Shown in pieces: positions 1 through 13,500 of a DNA stretch of 64,000 bases. Position 1 is the first letter of the stretch, and each line of letters begins with the position of its first letter. Origin of the DNA: Archivesica marissinica (lineage: Eukaryota > Mollusca > Bivalvia > Venerida > Vesicomyidae); assembly GCA_014843695.1 (NCBI GenBank), contig CM026390.1, positions 54,030,121 to 54,094,120 on the forward strand, read 5' to 3'. A program made the translations under genes and the position numbers. The notes beneath the pieces are model-generated. The model did no database searches and had not been told where the DNA came from. It saw only the letters and a program-made list of their open reading frames with translations.

Positions 1-142
1 TACCGCAAGACAGCTGCATAGCTTGAAGCCTTCCTCGCATGAAATCATTCGACACCCCCCCCCCAGTGGGATTCGAACCTACATCGATATGGGGCAAATG
101 ATTTGAAGTCAGCGACCGTAAACACTCGGCCACGGAGACCCC
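1..142 (-). mobile_element. tRNA-derived SINE, family A, cut by the window edge
   Basis: Read on the minus strand from 142: a tRNA-like head with A box (GTGGCCGAGTG) and B box (GGTTCGAATCC), then a body shared with 20408-20625. A poly-C run (about 55-64) follows the head. It is not a functional tRNA gene: the head does not end in a proper acceptor stem and it continues into the SINE body. Confidence 0.7.
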
Positions 143-559
143 TTAATGCATACGGTAGGCTTTACAGAATATTAACAATACTCCAGGTGCAGCGACAAAG
201 GAAGATAAATCAGTTTTTGCTTTTTAATATTAAAATCCTACCCAATAGTTTGGATAAGATATTTTTATGATCATGCGTAGCAGTATGTTTTTCCAAACAA
301 TCAAGTACAAAATTCACTCACAATCGAGCACAATATAAAAATATCATTTTCAACATAAACTGAATTAAAGCAGGAATCAGGGCTGACATTAGAAATTCCA
401 CATCGAGAGAAGAATTCTATGAGACTTAGGTCTTTCGTTCTTACCCTTTATCTAGTATTAATGTCACTTGTTGCCTGCGAGGTAATTCCTATGCATCAAC
501 ACATCACAACTCCAAAACGTTTTTATGCGACAATAAATATTTGAAAGACAAATAGTGTT

Positions 560-645
560 TCTGAAACAAGTGCTTGGTGTGCAAGGGAGAGGTGGTCCAA
601 CCAACTGTCCTCTATACTGTCTACGTGAAGACACCTCTTCCAGAG
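560..645 (-). CDS. Possible next USO1 exon after the 40-bp array
   Basis: After the last TATCTTACAG of the array, one frame reads LWKRCLHVDSIEDSWLDHLS and then LAHQALVSET. It resembles the family segment KR-G-ENFIEKLG-ISKHELYSRA only weakly, and about eight residues expected before it are missing. No convincing donor is seen, so the low-coordinate end is nominal. The array unit repeats this acceptor and the first ~19 bases after it (CTGAGGGAGAGGTGCCTTC against CTCTGGAAGAGGTGTCTTC), which suggests a real exon edge. Confidence 0.3.
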
Positions 646-1436
646 CTGTAAGATAGGGAGAAATGAGAAGGCACCTCTCCCTCAGCTGTAAGATAGGGAG
701 AAAAGAAATGAGAAGGCACCTCTCCCTCAACTGTAAGATAGGGAGAAATGAGAAGGCACATCTCCCTCAGCTGTAAGATAGGGCACCTCTCCCTCAGCTG
801 TAAGATAGGGAGAAATGAGAAGGCACCTCTCCCTCAACTGTAAGATAGGGAGAAATGAGAAAGCACATCTCCCTCAGCTGTAAGATAGGGAGAAATGAGA
901 AGGCACCCCTCCCTCAGCTGTAAGATAGGGAGAAATGAGAAGGCACCTCTCCCTCAGCTGTAAGATAGGGAGAAATGAGAAGGCACCTCTCCCTCAGCTG
1001 TAAGATAGGGAGAAATGAGAAGGCACCTCTCCCTCAACTTTAAGATAGGGAGAAATGAGAAGGTACCTCTCCCTCAACTGTAAGATAGGGAGAAATGAGA
1101 AGGCACATCTCCTTCAGCTGTAAGATAGGGAGAAATGAGAAGACACATCTCATCTCCCTCAGCTGTAAGATAGGGAGAAATGAGAAGGCACCTCTCCCTC
1201 AGCTGTAAGATAGGGAGAAATGAGAAGGCACCTCTCCCTCAGCTGTAAGATAGGGAGAAATGAGAAGGCACCTCTCCCTCAACTTTAAGATAGGGAGAAA
1301 TGAGAAGGTACCTCTCCCTCAACTGTAAGATAGGGAGAAATGAGAAGGCACATCTCCTTCAGCTGTAAGATAGGGAGAAATGAGAAGACACATCTCATCT
1401 CCCTCAGCTGTAAGATAGGGAGAAATGAGAAGGCAC
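640..1436 (-). repeat. 40-bp minisatellite repeating a splice acceptor
   Basis: About 20 copies of a 40-bp unit. On the minus strand each unit is a pyrimidine-rich stretch ending CCCTATCTTACAG, then CTGAGGGAGAGGTGCCTT. It fills almost the whole interval between USO1 exon 14 and the candidate exon at 645. A block of about 240 bp is internally duplicated: 1030-1180 resembles 1270-1420, including the longer unit with catctcatctccctc. Confidence 0.93.
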
Positions 1437-1550
1437 GTACGTGGTGAATGTCTCGTTCTGATCATCGTTACACAGTAAACATATAGCCAGCAGGAAGGCA
1501 CATAAACCCTGTACATTCTGCTCATTCTCGTCACCATCAGACGAGGCCAC
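1437..1550 (-). CDS. USO1: USO1 exon 14
   Basis: Acceptor GATATCACAG. Encodes VASSDGDENEQNVQGLCAFL, then LAICLLCNDDQNETFTTY, matching the family's EEE-LVQGLCALLLG and FNDN segment. The 3' boundary is ambiguous: GTGCCT after TAC (1437) gives 38 codons and phase 0, and GTACGT after CAC (1441) gives phase 2. Either donor abuts the 40-bp array directly. Confidence 0.82.
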
Positions 1551-4500
1551 CTGTGATATCATCTACAGTTAGTTAAGTAACAAATACACCCAACAACAGG
1601 TTAGTGCTTGTCAACATTACTTAAAATAATTACACTTAAAACAAAGCACTCGTAGACTAAACATCTACTGAATTCAGAATTTTAATTGACTAATTCTTCA
1701 TTAAACTGGTGGCTTTTTCATAAGGGTTTTTTAAAATTGCATTGCAAATTCTCACCAATGCTACCCAGGTTCGATCCTCGGACCGGGAAGTATGTGAGAT
1801 GGTACGATGGTCGCCAGATCAGACAGTTGGCTTTCTCTGGGTACTCCCGTTTCCTCCCACATGAATGACCACATATACGCTTTCATCCGAGCCAACGTAA
1901 GTGATTAATATAAGTTGCTAAAACTTGCTTCGCAATCATTGTAAAATAAATAGTTTAAAATAAAATTGCATTAAAATATCATTCTTTCACTGCCTGACTA
2001 GGAGCTTTATGTTAAGATCTTGTAATGGAGGCCAAGACAGAGGACATTTAGGACTCCATAGATGGGGGAGATGGGAGCTTCTAGTAATGGAGGCCAAGAT
2101 GGAGGACATCTAGTACCATAGACACAGGGAGATGGAGGCCAAGACAGAACACATATAGTACTCCATAGACAGGGGAGATTGGAGCTAATGGTAATGGAGG
2201 CCAAGACAGAATGCAGCTAGGACTCCATAGACAGGGTAGATGGGAGCACTTGGTAATGGAGGCCAAGACAGAGTGCATATAGTACAACAGAGACAGGGGA
2301 GATTGGAGCTAATGGTAATGGAGGCCAAGACAGAGTGCATCTAGGACTCCATAGACAGGGGAGATTGGAGCACTTGGTAATGGAGGCCAAGACAGAGTGC
2401 ATATAGTACAACAGAGACAGGGGAGATGGGAGCTAATGGTAATGGAGGCCAAGACAGAGTGCATATAGTACAACAGAGACAGGGGAGATGGGAGCTAATG
2501 GTAATGGAGGCCAAGACAGAGTGCATATAATACAACAGAGACAGGGGAGATGGGAGCACTTGGTAATGGAGGCCAAGACAGAGTGCATATAGTACAACAG
2601 AGACAGGGGAGATTGGAGCTAATGGTAATGGAGGCCAAGACAGAGGGCATCTAGGACTCCATAGACAGGGTAGATGGGTGCACTTGGTAATGGAGGCCAA
2701 GACAGAGTGCATCTAGGACTCCATAGACAGGGTAGATAGGAGCACTTGGTAATGGAGGCCAAGACAGAGGACATATAGTACAACAGAGACATGGGAGATG
2801 GGAGCTCCTGGTAATGGAGACCAAGGCAAAATACATCTAGGACTCCAAAGACAGATGAGATGGGAGCACTTAGTAATGGAGACCACAGCAAAATACATCT
2901 AGGACTCCAAAGACAGAGGAGATGGGAGCACTTGGTAATGGAGGCCACAGCAAAATACATCTAGGACTCCAAAGACAGAGGAGATGGGAGCACTTGGTAA
3001 TGGAGGACACAGCAAAATACATCTAGGACTCCAAAGACAGAGGAGATGGGAGCACTTGGTAATGGAGACAACAGCAAAACACATCTAGGACTCCAAAGAC
3101 AGGGGAGATGGGAGCTCCTGGTAATGGAGGACAAGGCAAAATACATGTAGGACTCCAAAGACAGAGGAGATGGGAGCACTTAGTAATGGAGGCCACAGCA
3201 AAATACATGTAGGACTCCAAAGACAGAGGAGATGGGAGCACTTGGTAATGGAGGACAAGGCAAAATACAGCTAGGACACCAAAGACAGAGGAGATGGGAG
3301 CACTTGGTAATGGAGGACAAGGCAAAATACATGTAGGACTCCAAAGACAGAGGAGATGGGAGCACTTGGTAATGGAGGCCAATACAGGGAACATCTGGAC
3401 TCAAGAGAGAGAGCCTAGATGGAGCATTTCACAAAAACCCAACCTGCATATGACAGTGTGTAAAGGATACATATGGTACATTGGACGTGTTGAACAGGAA
3501 GTGCGATACAGCTGTTGTACAGTCTGCCATCCATGTTGCCAGCAACATCAATATACCCAGTCTTGTCTGTACACGCCCACCCTGTAATGTACATACTGTT
3601 TTCATTTGTTATCTCCAGATGTAAGATTACCATTTATATTGACATTATATCTAAAACTAAGATATTGCAAATTAAATGATTTTATTATCTTCGCTATCCT
3701 TTTATGTTTGCTGAACCCGTAGTTCAACATTAAATCTTCCTAGCACGTGTCTATTAAAGAGTAGAAACATATGATGATTACAAATTCCGATTGATTTTTT
3801 CTTACTGATTTGCACTTACAACATGATGGTGCATAATGTTGGAGATTGTTAAAAAAGGATGCACCACAATGCATTTAGAAATCGAATGTACCCAATAAAT
3901 GGGGTTTACCTGGGCTAATATATAACAGCACTGTAGCAGTGAATGATGATGAGCTTGAATGTGTCCAATAAATGGGGTTTACCTGGGCTAATATATAACA
4001 GCACTGTAGCAGTGAATGGTGATGAGTTTGAATGTGTCCAATAAATGGGGTTTACCTGGGCTAATATATAACAGCACTGTAGCAGTGAATGGTGATGAGC
4101 TTGAATGTGTCCAATAAATGGGGTTTACTTGGGCTAATATATAACAGCACTGTAGCAGTGAATGGTGGTGAGCTTGAATGTGTCCAATAAATGGGGTTTA
4201 CCTGGGCTAATATATAACAGCACTGTAGCAGTGAATGGTGATGAGCTTGAATGTGTCCAATAAATGGGGTTTACTTGGGCTAATATATAACAATACTGTA
4301 GCAGTGAATGGTGATGAGCTTGAATGTGTCCAATAAATGGGGTTTACCTGGGCTAATATATAACAGCACTGTAGCAGTGAATGGTGATGAGCTTGAATGT
4401 GTCCAATAAATGGGGTTTACCTGAGCTAATATATTACAGCATTGCTGTAAGAGTGAGACAGGAGGGTTGCCGAGACTGGTGGCTAGCTGTACACGCAATA

Positions 4501-7500
4501 ACTGTTCCTTCTGGGTGGCGTTTTCCGAGATTGCATTTAACATGGCTACTGCAGCAAACCAGTTTGACAAGGAATCGGCACTGAACAGACCACCACACAA
4601 CAACTGGCCAGCTGATATTGTGTTCACTAAAATAAAAAGAAGAAATAACTAGATAGTCGGTTTTAAAACACCACCACCCAAACGCACGGTTACCTGCGCA
4701 AAATTTCAGCTGCACATCATACTGACACGGGGAACAATCATTAAAATTTATTTCAAGTGGTTGATGCTATAGAACAGACATCACATATTCATATAATGTC
4801 ATATATGGTGTGATCTACAATATCCTACAAATAGTTTAACAGACAAGAAGCAGATACATAATATGGTGCATGTGACCATTGTCCTGTGTCGCCATGATTT
4901 TTGCTCAAATTTCTGCATTAATAGAATTACCTTACAAATTAAGTAGTTGAATAGTCGTTATAGCGATGTTCATGAAAGCTGTAGCCGTTAAGATTGTGCC
5001 CTTAGGCAATGCACTTGAATTCCACATTGCATCTTCTCTTTCACACTCAAGGCAACGGATTCCATCAGGAATTAGGTTTCGAGAGTGATCTAACTAAAGA
5101 ACATGTTTCGCAATTGGGCTAAATACATGTGTATAAACTAAACAATTGAACATCCAGTACAAGTATACAAGTCCTGTCTTATTAAAACGGAAAGGTGTAT
5201 AAGTAGGGTAGCTCAATATAAATGTATTACACTCACCATCTGCTGAGGTAGGTAACAATGTTTGGAAAGGTGTAGCAGTAGGGTAGCTCAATATAAATGT
5301 ATTACACTCACCATCTGCTGAGGTAGGTAACAATGTTTGGAAAGGTGGAGCAGTAGGGTAGCTCAATATAAATGTATTACACTCACCATCTGCTGAGGTA
5401 GGTAACAATGTTTGGAAAGGTGTAGCAGTAGGGTAGCTCAATATAAATGTATTACACTCACCATCTGCTGAGGTAGGTAACAATGTTTGGAAAGGTGGAG
5501 CAGTAGGGTTGCTCAATATAAATGCATTACACTCACCATCTGCTGAGGTAGGTAACAATGTCTGCACAATCTGTGACTGACCCACTTCATTTTTATAAAG
5601 GAATGACTGAAAACAATAGAGCACTGCACATCGCAGGGTGAACGGCTGTTTCTCATTTACCATCGACATGAGGAGCACAACGATAGCCGGTCTGAAACAT
5701 AAACAGCAAGTGTAACAGGAGCACAATGATAGCCAGTCTGAAACATAAACAGCAAGTGTAATAGGAGCACAATGATAGCCGGTCTGAAACATAAACAGCA
5801 AGTGTAACAGGAGCACAATGATAGCCGGTCTGAAACATAAACAGCAAGTGTAACAGGAGCACAACGATAGCCCGTCTGAAACATAAACAGCAAGTGTAAC
5901 AGGAGCACAACGATAGCCCGTCTGAAACATAAACAGCAAGTGTAACAGGAGCACAATGATAGCCGGTCTGAAACATAAACAGCAAGTGTAATAGGAGCAC
6001 AACGATAGCCGGTCTGAAACATAAACAGCAAGTGTAACAGGAGCACAATGATAGCCGGTCTGAAACATAAACAGCAAGTGTAACAGGAGCACAACGATAG
6101 CCGGTCTGAAACATAAACAGCAAGTGTAACAGCAGGAGCACAACGATAGCCCGTCTGAAACATAAACAGCAAGTGTAACAGGAGCACAACGATAGCCCGT
6201 CTGAAACATAAACAGCAAGTGTAACAGGAGCACAATGATAGCCGGTCTGAAACATAAACAGCAAGTGTAACAGGAGCACAATGATAGCCGGTCTGAAACA
6301 TAAACAGCAAGTGTAATAGGAGCACAACGATAGCCGGTCTGAAACATAAACAGCAAGTGTAATAGGAGCACAACGATAGCCGGTCTGAAACATAAACAGC
6401 AAGTGTAATAGGAGCACAACGATAGCCGGTCTGAAACATAAACAGCAAGTGTAATAGGAGCACAATGATAGCCGGTCTGAAACATAAACAGCAAGTGTAA
6501 TAGGAGCACAACGATAGCCGGTCTGAAACATAAACAGCAAGTGTAACAGGAGCACAACGATAGCCCGTCTGAAACATAAACAGCAAGTGTAACAGCAGGA
6601 GCACAACGATAGCCCGTCTGAAACATAAACAGCAAGTGTAATAGGAGCACAATGATAGCCGGTCTGAAACATAAACAGCAAGTGTAACAGCAGGAGCACA
6701 ACGATAGCCCGTCTGAAACATAAACAGCAAGTGTAACAGGAGCACAACGATAGCCCGTCTGAAACATAAACAGCAAGTGTAACAGGAGCACAACGATAGC
6801 CGGTCTGAAACATAAACAGCAAGTGTAATAGGAGCACAACGATAGCCGGTCTGAAACATAAACAGCAAGTGTAACAGGAGCACAACGATAGCCGGTCTGA
6901 AACATAAACAGCAAGTGTAACAGTTCTAGCACAAGAACACATTACAATATCTACTAGTATACATCAATACATTATACAATACACTGATGATACTCAGTCC
7001 AAGATGAAATATTTCAAACAAAATATGTCACTTCATATATTATACATCATGTGATTCATACAGGCTACATCCGTTATGTCAAAGTCAGTTATGTCGAATT
7101 CTCCGGTTATCTCAAAGTCGGATCAAAGTCCCGTTTCAGACACTATATATTTTACATATGACTGGCCCCGAGGTTATAAAACTTTTCTCAGATCTCAAAC
7201 TCAAGCTCAAGTGATCTGATTGGTTGATTCTGAGTGTTACTGTCGGGTGAACCAATCAGACGGTTGAGACTGAGTTTTGAGATTGGAGGAAAGTTTTATA
7301 ACCTCCAGGCCTGGCTCCATTTATATAGAATTTCGCTAAGTCATGTCAAAGTATTTTGTTTGGTCCGACGGAATTCGACATAGCGGCTGTAGACTGTATA
7401 AGACATTTGCATTTTTAAATCTTTGCAGAGAATGCCAGTGTGACCCGCTTAACCATTTACACAAGATGTGGAATTATATAGTGAATGAAAACATTTAAGT

Positions 7501-10500
7501 CAACAACTAACCTGAAGTTTGTAAATTAGTTAGCATTGCAGGGGATAAAGATGCATGTCAAAAGTTGTTCCTTGCAAAATCTTGGAAAAACCAAAGTATT
7601 AAACACTGGAGATATAGACATTTCACTTGCTTTGATAACATACAAATGTAGCCAGTCATCTAGGCTAGATGATGTCATTGTTGTGTTTTACGTACAGGCC
7701 ATAGTTACCGTACACAGGCCATAGTTACCGTGTGAAGCATAGCCATAGTTACCGTGTGAAGCATATTCAAGAGTATAAAGAGTATGCTAAATGCTTAATT
7801 AATACTTATGTTATATGTGATATTCTTATTATTATATGCGGAATGCTAAATGGATACAAATATTTTCTGAAAGTAGTTCCAATAAAAAAACATGTGAGAA
7901 ATAAAATGTGTTCTTCTACTGCTTTCAACCAGTGGATTAACTCATTTTATTTCACTGGTAAATTTCTATATTTCACTGGAAAGCATAAACTTAATGCCAC
8001 AATTAACATTTCATGTGATATTTAACCGATTGTAACCATTTTTAATTAGTGCCAACTTTTGCTAATTCCTTCACCATCTTGTATATATAATATATATATA
8101 AATCTGGAGTGCATTTAAATATGCCCCTCAAACACCTTTGGGATATATTACTTCCTGTATATGTATATAAATAATCACTTCATTCAGTATGGTAGCATAT
8201 ATATGACCATACAGAATTAGACTAACTCTACCCAACATTAATAAGTAGTATACTAAACCACACATCCAACATAAACATATAAATATTACATGTGTTGTTT
8301 ATATTTTCTTCAACAATCTTGACCTTGTTGTGATAAACTATAGAATTTCAGTGCAGTGTAGACTTCTCCCATGTGCACAATCATCCATTTATATTTCATG
8401 TGTATATTGCTGTACCAATTTAACTTGATCTAATATTCTATGCCCATTTTGATTTGGGTTTAAAGTTGCACAGAGGGCTTGGGTCATATGAAAACTTCCT
8501 GTTATTTTGGCCTTTTTTATGGGGGAAATACCCCCAAAAAGGCAGTAGTTTTAGGCATATGGTTATAAAATTATAACAACCATACGTGTGTGTCAAATTT
8601 TCACACTTTCGGATGTAACAATAATTTCATAATCCGAGAAAGAACATTCCGTGAAATTGCCTAATTAGGTGTGTGTCAATAATATGAGCAAATTACACAG
8701 TATCAATGTAACATGGTTGACCCTAACATAATCCAATTGTTCAAGTGTGGTCATTTGTTTGAAGTGCCGACATAAACTGTGGATATAATTTTGTTTTTAC
8801 CACAGGGGAATGTAACAGTGCTTTGATAGTACGTATGGGGCTGGAACAAGTAAAAACAAAAATCATAAACAAGGCAATGTATATTGGATGTCGCCAGTCG
8901 AGAATATAATATTATTTTTTGGAAACAAACACATTATCCCCTATATAAGCAACTGGATATTGTAAACTAACGACGGATATGTAGTCCAGTGGTAATACGC
9001 TAGACTGGTAATCCAGGGATCGCAGGTTCGATCCCCCGTCTGACCGTAATAAAATTAACAGTCTTTCAGATGGGACGTTAAACCGAGGTCTTGTGTCGGT
9101 GCTTTACACCGTGCACGTAAAAGAACCAGGAGACTCTGGAATGGGTCTCTCTCTGTATCATTGCACTATTCTCCAAAAACCTAAAATGACTAATCTCTTC
9201 AGGAGGCGTCGCTCATATGGGCAACCGGTAGCGACGATAAATAAACGTAAAACACACACAAAAACTAACGACATGACGCCACACGAAACATGCAATTTCT
9301 CCCAAACTAAACAGGTCGAAAGCGTACAGGCAAGTATGTTGGCGACAAATTGGTGGAATTCCTGGCATTTTGAAGTTGAATTCTTAGCAATTTCGCTGTT
9401 TTCATTGGACAAGAGTACTGGATAAGAATTATACTATATAAAATACGATATCCAATATTGGTTCTGTACCTTGTTTATGCTTTAAAAATATTTTTACTTG
9501 TTTCAACCTCAATTATACTATCAAAGCAAATGTTACATCCCCCTGTGGTTTTTAGGATTTACATAGATCAGATGCATGGTGTCATAGGTCAAAGTGTATG
9601 CATAATAAATGCCAAATTGTGGAAGATAAGCCGACATTACATATGGTGAGTTGTTTATGATGATGCATGCGTCTCGTCTGTGTACGGTGTAGCTGGTTCA
9701 AATAAATGGGATCTCTCAACTTCATCAATTAGTGGTGAAATGGCTTCGACATAGAATATAATTGTCTTCACCCTAGTGTGAAATTTAACCAAGAATAATC
9801 ATGATGATTGGGCGCTTAGCAGACAAATAATAATAAAAAAACAAAGGTACATGTACGTGTAATTTTAGGAAAATTATTTATAAGTTGCTATTATAAAGGT
9901 AAATTATTGGTAGTCACCGTGATTCCCAGAGCACATATATTATGGCAATCGATAATGAACTGCCGTGTTGGCAACACGATGCAGCATGATGTTAGTGTTG
10001 ACTGGGAGTTGATGTCACTGTGCTGGGTGCATTGTCATATACACGGTAGTAAATCCAAAAACAAATAGATAAGTAGTATAACATGGTCCCAGATGCCAGG
10101 ATCACATCATTCCAAGATCACCCAAGGCGACGGTGCATTATATATCATGGTCCAAGATGTCGAGGTCATATTAATCCAAGATCACCCAGCGCAACCCAAT
10201 ACAACCAATCCAATTTACTGTGGAATGCTCATTTGACAAACATGAAAATTTATCAAAGACACTGAAGTCGAGTAGCAGGTTGCTGCGATTGATCGACATA
10301 TTTCAGTGTATCAATTACTCACAGTGGATGATTTATTGCATCAGATTGCGTAGGATGAAGAAAGACAGAAGGAAGTGAATATACTGATGTCGGGTATAAC
10401 AGAAAGAATTAATATGAAAATGAGATTCCCAGTACGAGATCCAACCGAATAAAATATACCAGTACATACACTTGACTCGGATAGCTTAAAAATATCAGCA

Positions 10501-13500
10501 TATTCAGTTATTCACTATTATTATTACAACATACAAGTGTATCTGTGCATTGCCACCCCGTAAATCAAGCAACACTAAGTCATATGCATATATCATAAAC
10601 AGTAGTGCATGTACGTTCATCGTGTAACAGGCATTATAGCCATTCAGACACTAGTTGTAAACAAATGTATCTCTTTGTTGTACTTGAAATTTCACACACA
10701 AACAATTTAAGTCAAATCTTTCAAACCTGTTCAAGCAAAAAAAACCAGCAATAACATTCAGCAGAGTTGTATTTTAAATGCCATTGAAAACAGACTATTA
10801 GTTGTATTGTATGGATGTTATATGTACAGATGTTATATGTAGGGATGGCAACAAATGGTGATTGTGATATTCGAATATTCGGATGATCTTCCGAACGAAT
10901 ATTTGAATATTCGCAAATTTCTCCGACTTTCGATTTCCACTACAGTTAGTATCTGTAAAACAAATGCTTCTCAGTTTGTGTCCTGTCAAATAGACTGCAT
11001 TAATCAATTAGTGACCCCTGTAAGGTGTGAACAACATGTCTTCACCCTCCTTTGTTATTTGGAGCCAAATCGCGATGACATTTCGCACCTTCGGGCACGC
11101 ATTGGGTCATTCTTTGTTTTCGAAATTTAATTGATTGAAATTTAAACAAACATATATATCATTTTAAGCTATGATTTAACTTAACTGCAATTGATTAAAA
11201 TTTGATATGAATTTTTTTTTTAATATTCGAATATGGTTTTAATATTCGAATATTCGGACGTTCGAACGAATATTCGAACATTCGTTGCCATCCCTAGTTA
11301 TATGTCATGTTTATCTTGATAAATAAAATATGTTTAAACCAACAGACCATTACATTGTTTAATAAAATTGCAACATGCAGGTGCTGACATCTGCTTTTTA
11401 TATATGATTGGAATTATTATAAGTACAAAACTTACAGGTCTATAACTTTTATATTTACATCGTTATTGTATTTGCTTCGATGAACGTATATTCCTTGTTT
11501 GTATATATTTTCGTATGAATTTATTCATTAATGATATGCAGCCTACATACACGCGCACGCTGAGTTACGGGCATGCGCATTTGCGTTGTTGGGCAGCGTT
11601 TCTTTGCTATTAAAGGTGTGTCTTACTGTATACACTGACACACATGAAAGTAGTTTTTCCAAATCAGATGAGCTCAAACTGAAAACAACACAAAGAGGTC
11701 AGAGACAGTGAAACAGAATGATGTAGATTGGTTTGACTAACTTCAAGCGTATTGTATTTATCAGTAACATACTCTGAAAATTAAAGACTTTATGAGCTCA
11801 AACTGAAAACAACACAAAGAGGTCAGAGACAGTGAAACAGCATAGATTGGTTCTAGGTATGATGTAGATTGGTTCTAGGCATGATGTAGATTGGTTCTAG
11901 GCATGATGTAGATTGGTTCTAGGCATGATGTAGATTGGTTCTAGGCATGATGTAGATTGGTTCTAGGCATGATGTAGATTGGTTCTAGGCATGATGTAGA
12001 TAGGTTCTAGGTATGATGTAGATTGGTTCTAGGCATGATGTAGATTGGTTCTAGGCATGATGTAGATAGGTTCTAGGTATGATGTAGATTGGTTCTAGGC
12101 ATGATGTAGATTGGTTCTAGGCATGATGTATATTGGTTCTAGGCATGATGTAGATTGGTTCTAGGCATGATGTAGATTGGTTCTAGGCATGATGTAGATT
12201 GGTTCTAGGCATGATGTAGATTGGTTCTAGGTATGATGTAGATTGGTTCTAGGTATGATGTAGATTGGTTCTAGGCATGATGTAGATTGGTTCTAGGTAT
12301 GATGTAGATTGGTTCTAGGCATGATGTAGATTGGTTCTAGACATGATGTAGATTGGTTCTAGGCATGATGTAGATTGGTTCTAGGCATGATGTAGATTGG
12401 TTCTAGGTATGATGTAGATTGGTTCTAGGTATGATGTAGATTGGTTCTAGGTATGATGTAGATTGGTTCTAGGCATGATGTAGATTGGTTCTAGGTATGA
12501 TGTAGATTGGTTCTAGGCATGATGTAGATTGGTTCTAGACATGATGTAGATTGGTTCTAGGCATGATGTAGATTGGTTCTAGGCATGATGTAGATTGGTT
12601 CTAGGTATGATGTAGATTGGTTCTAGGTATGATGTAGATTGGTTCTAGGTATGATGTAGATTGGTTCTAGGCATGATGTAGATTGGTTCTAGGCATGATG
12701 TAGATAGGTTCTAGGCATGATGTAGATTGGTTCTAGGCATGATGTAGATTGGTTCTAGGCATGATGTAGATTGGTTCTAGGCATGATGTAGATTGGTTCT
12801 AGGCATGATGTAGATTGGTTCTAGGCATGATGTAGATTGGTTCTAGGCATGATGTAGATTGGTTCTATGCATGATGTAGATTGGTTCTAGGCATGATGTA
12901 GATAGGTTCTAGGCATGATGTAGATTGGTTCTAGGTATGATGTAGATTGGTTCTAGGTATGATGTAGATTGGTTCTAGGCATGATGTAGATTGGTTCTAG
13001 ACATGATGTAGATTGGTTCTAGACATGATGTAGATTGGTTCTAGACATGATGTAGATAGGTTCTAGGCATGATGTAGATAGGTTCTAGGCATGATGTAGA
13101 TTGGTTCTAGGCATGATGTAGATTGGTTCTAGACATGATGTAGATTGGTTCTAGGTATGATGTAGATTGGTTCTAGGCATGATGTAGATTGGTTCTAGGC
13201 ATGATGTAGATTGGTTCTAGGCATGATGTAGATTGGTTCTAGGCATGATGTAGATTGGTTCTAGGCATGATGTAGATTGGTTCTAGGCATGATGTAGATT
13301 GGTTCTAGGCATGATGTAGATTGGTTCTAGGTATGATGTAGATTGGTTCTAGGCATGATGTAGATTGGTTCTAGGTATGATGTAAATTGGTTCTAGGCAT
13401 GATGTAGATTGGTTCTAGGTATGATGTAGATTGGTTCTAGGCATGATGTAGATTGGTTCTAGGCATGATGTAGATTGGTTCTAGGCATGATGTAGATTGG

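Noticed and set aside
2010..3395. USO1 exon inside the 62-bp array (frames reading SLESYM and GVL-ALCLGL resemble p115)
   Set aside because: The true counterpart of that segment was found at 1437-1550 (VQGLCAFLLAICLLCNDD). The similarity in the array is short and needs different frames.
5094..6942. Long repetitive minus-strand open frames of 408-612 codons
   Set aside because: They arise because a 46-bp unit without stops is read in all three phases. Only 5537-5691 matches USO1. The rest is repeated intron/exon boundary, not an independent gene.
9093..9425. 110-codon frame, also similar frames at 23741, 35444 and 60008
   Set aside because: All are translations of SINE family B, which explains their shared peptide around RRRSYGQPVATINK.
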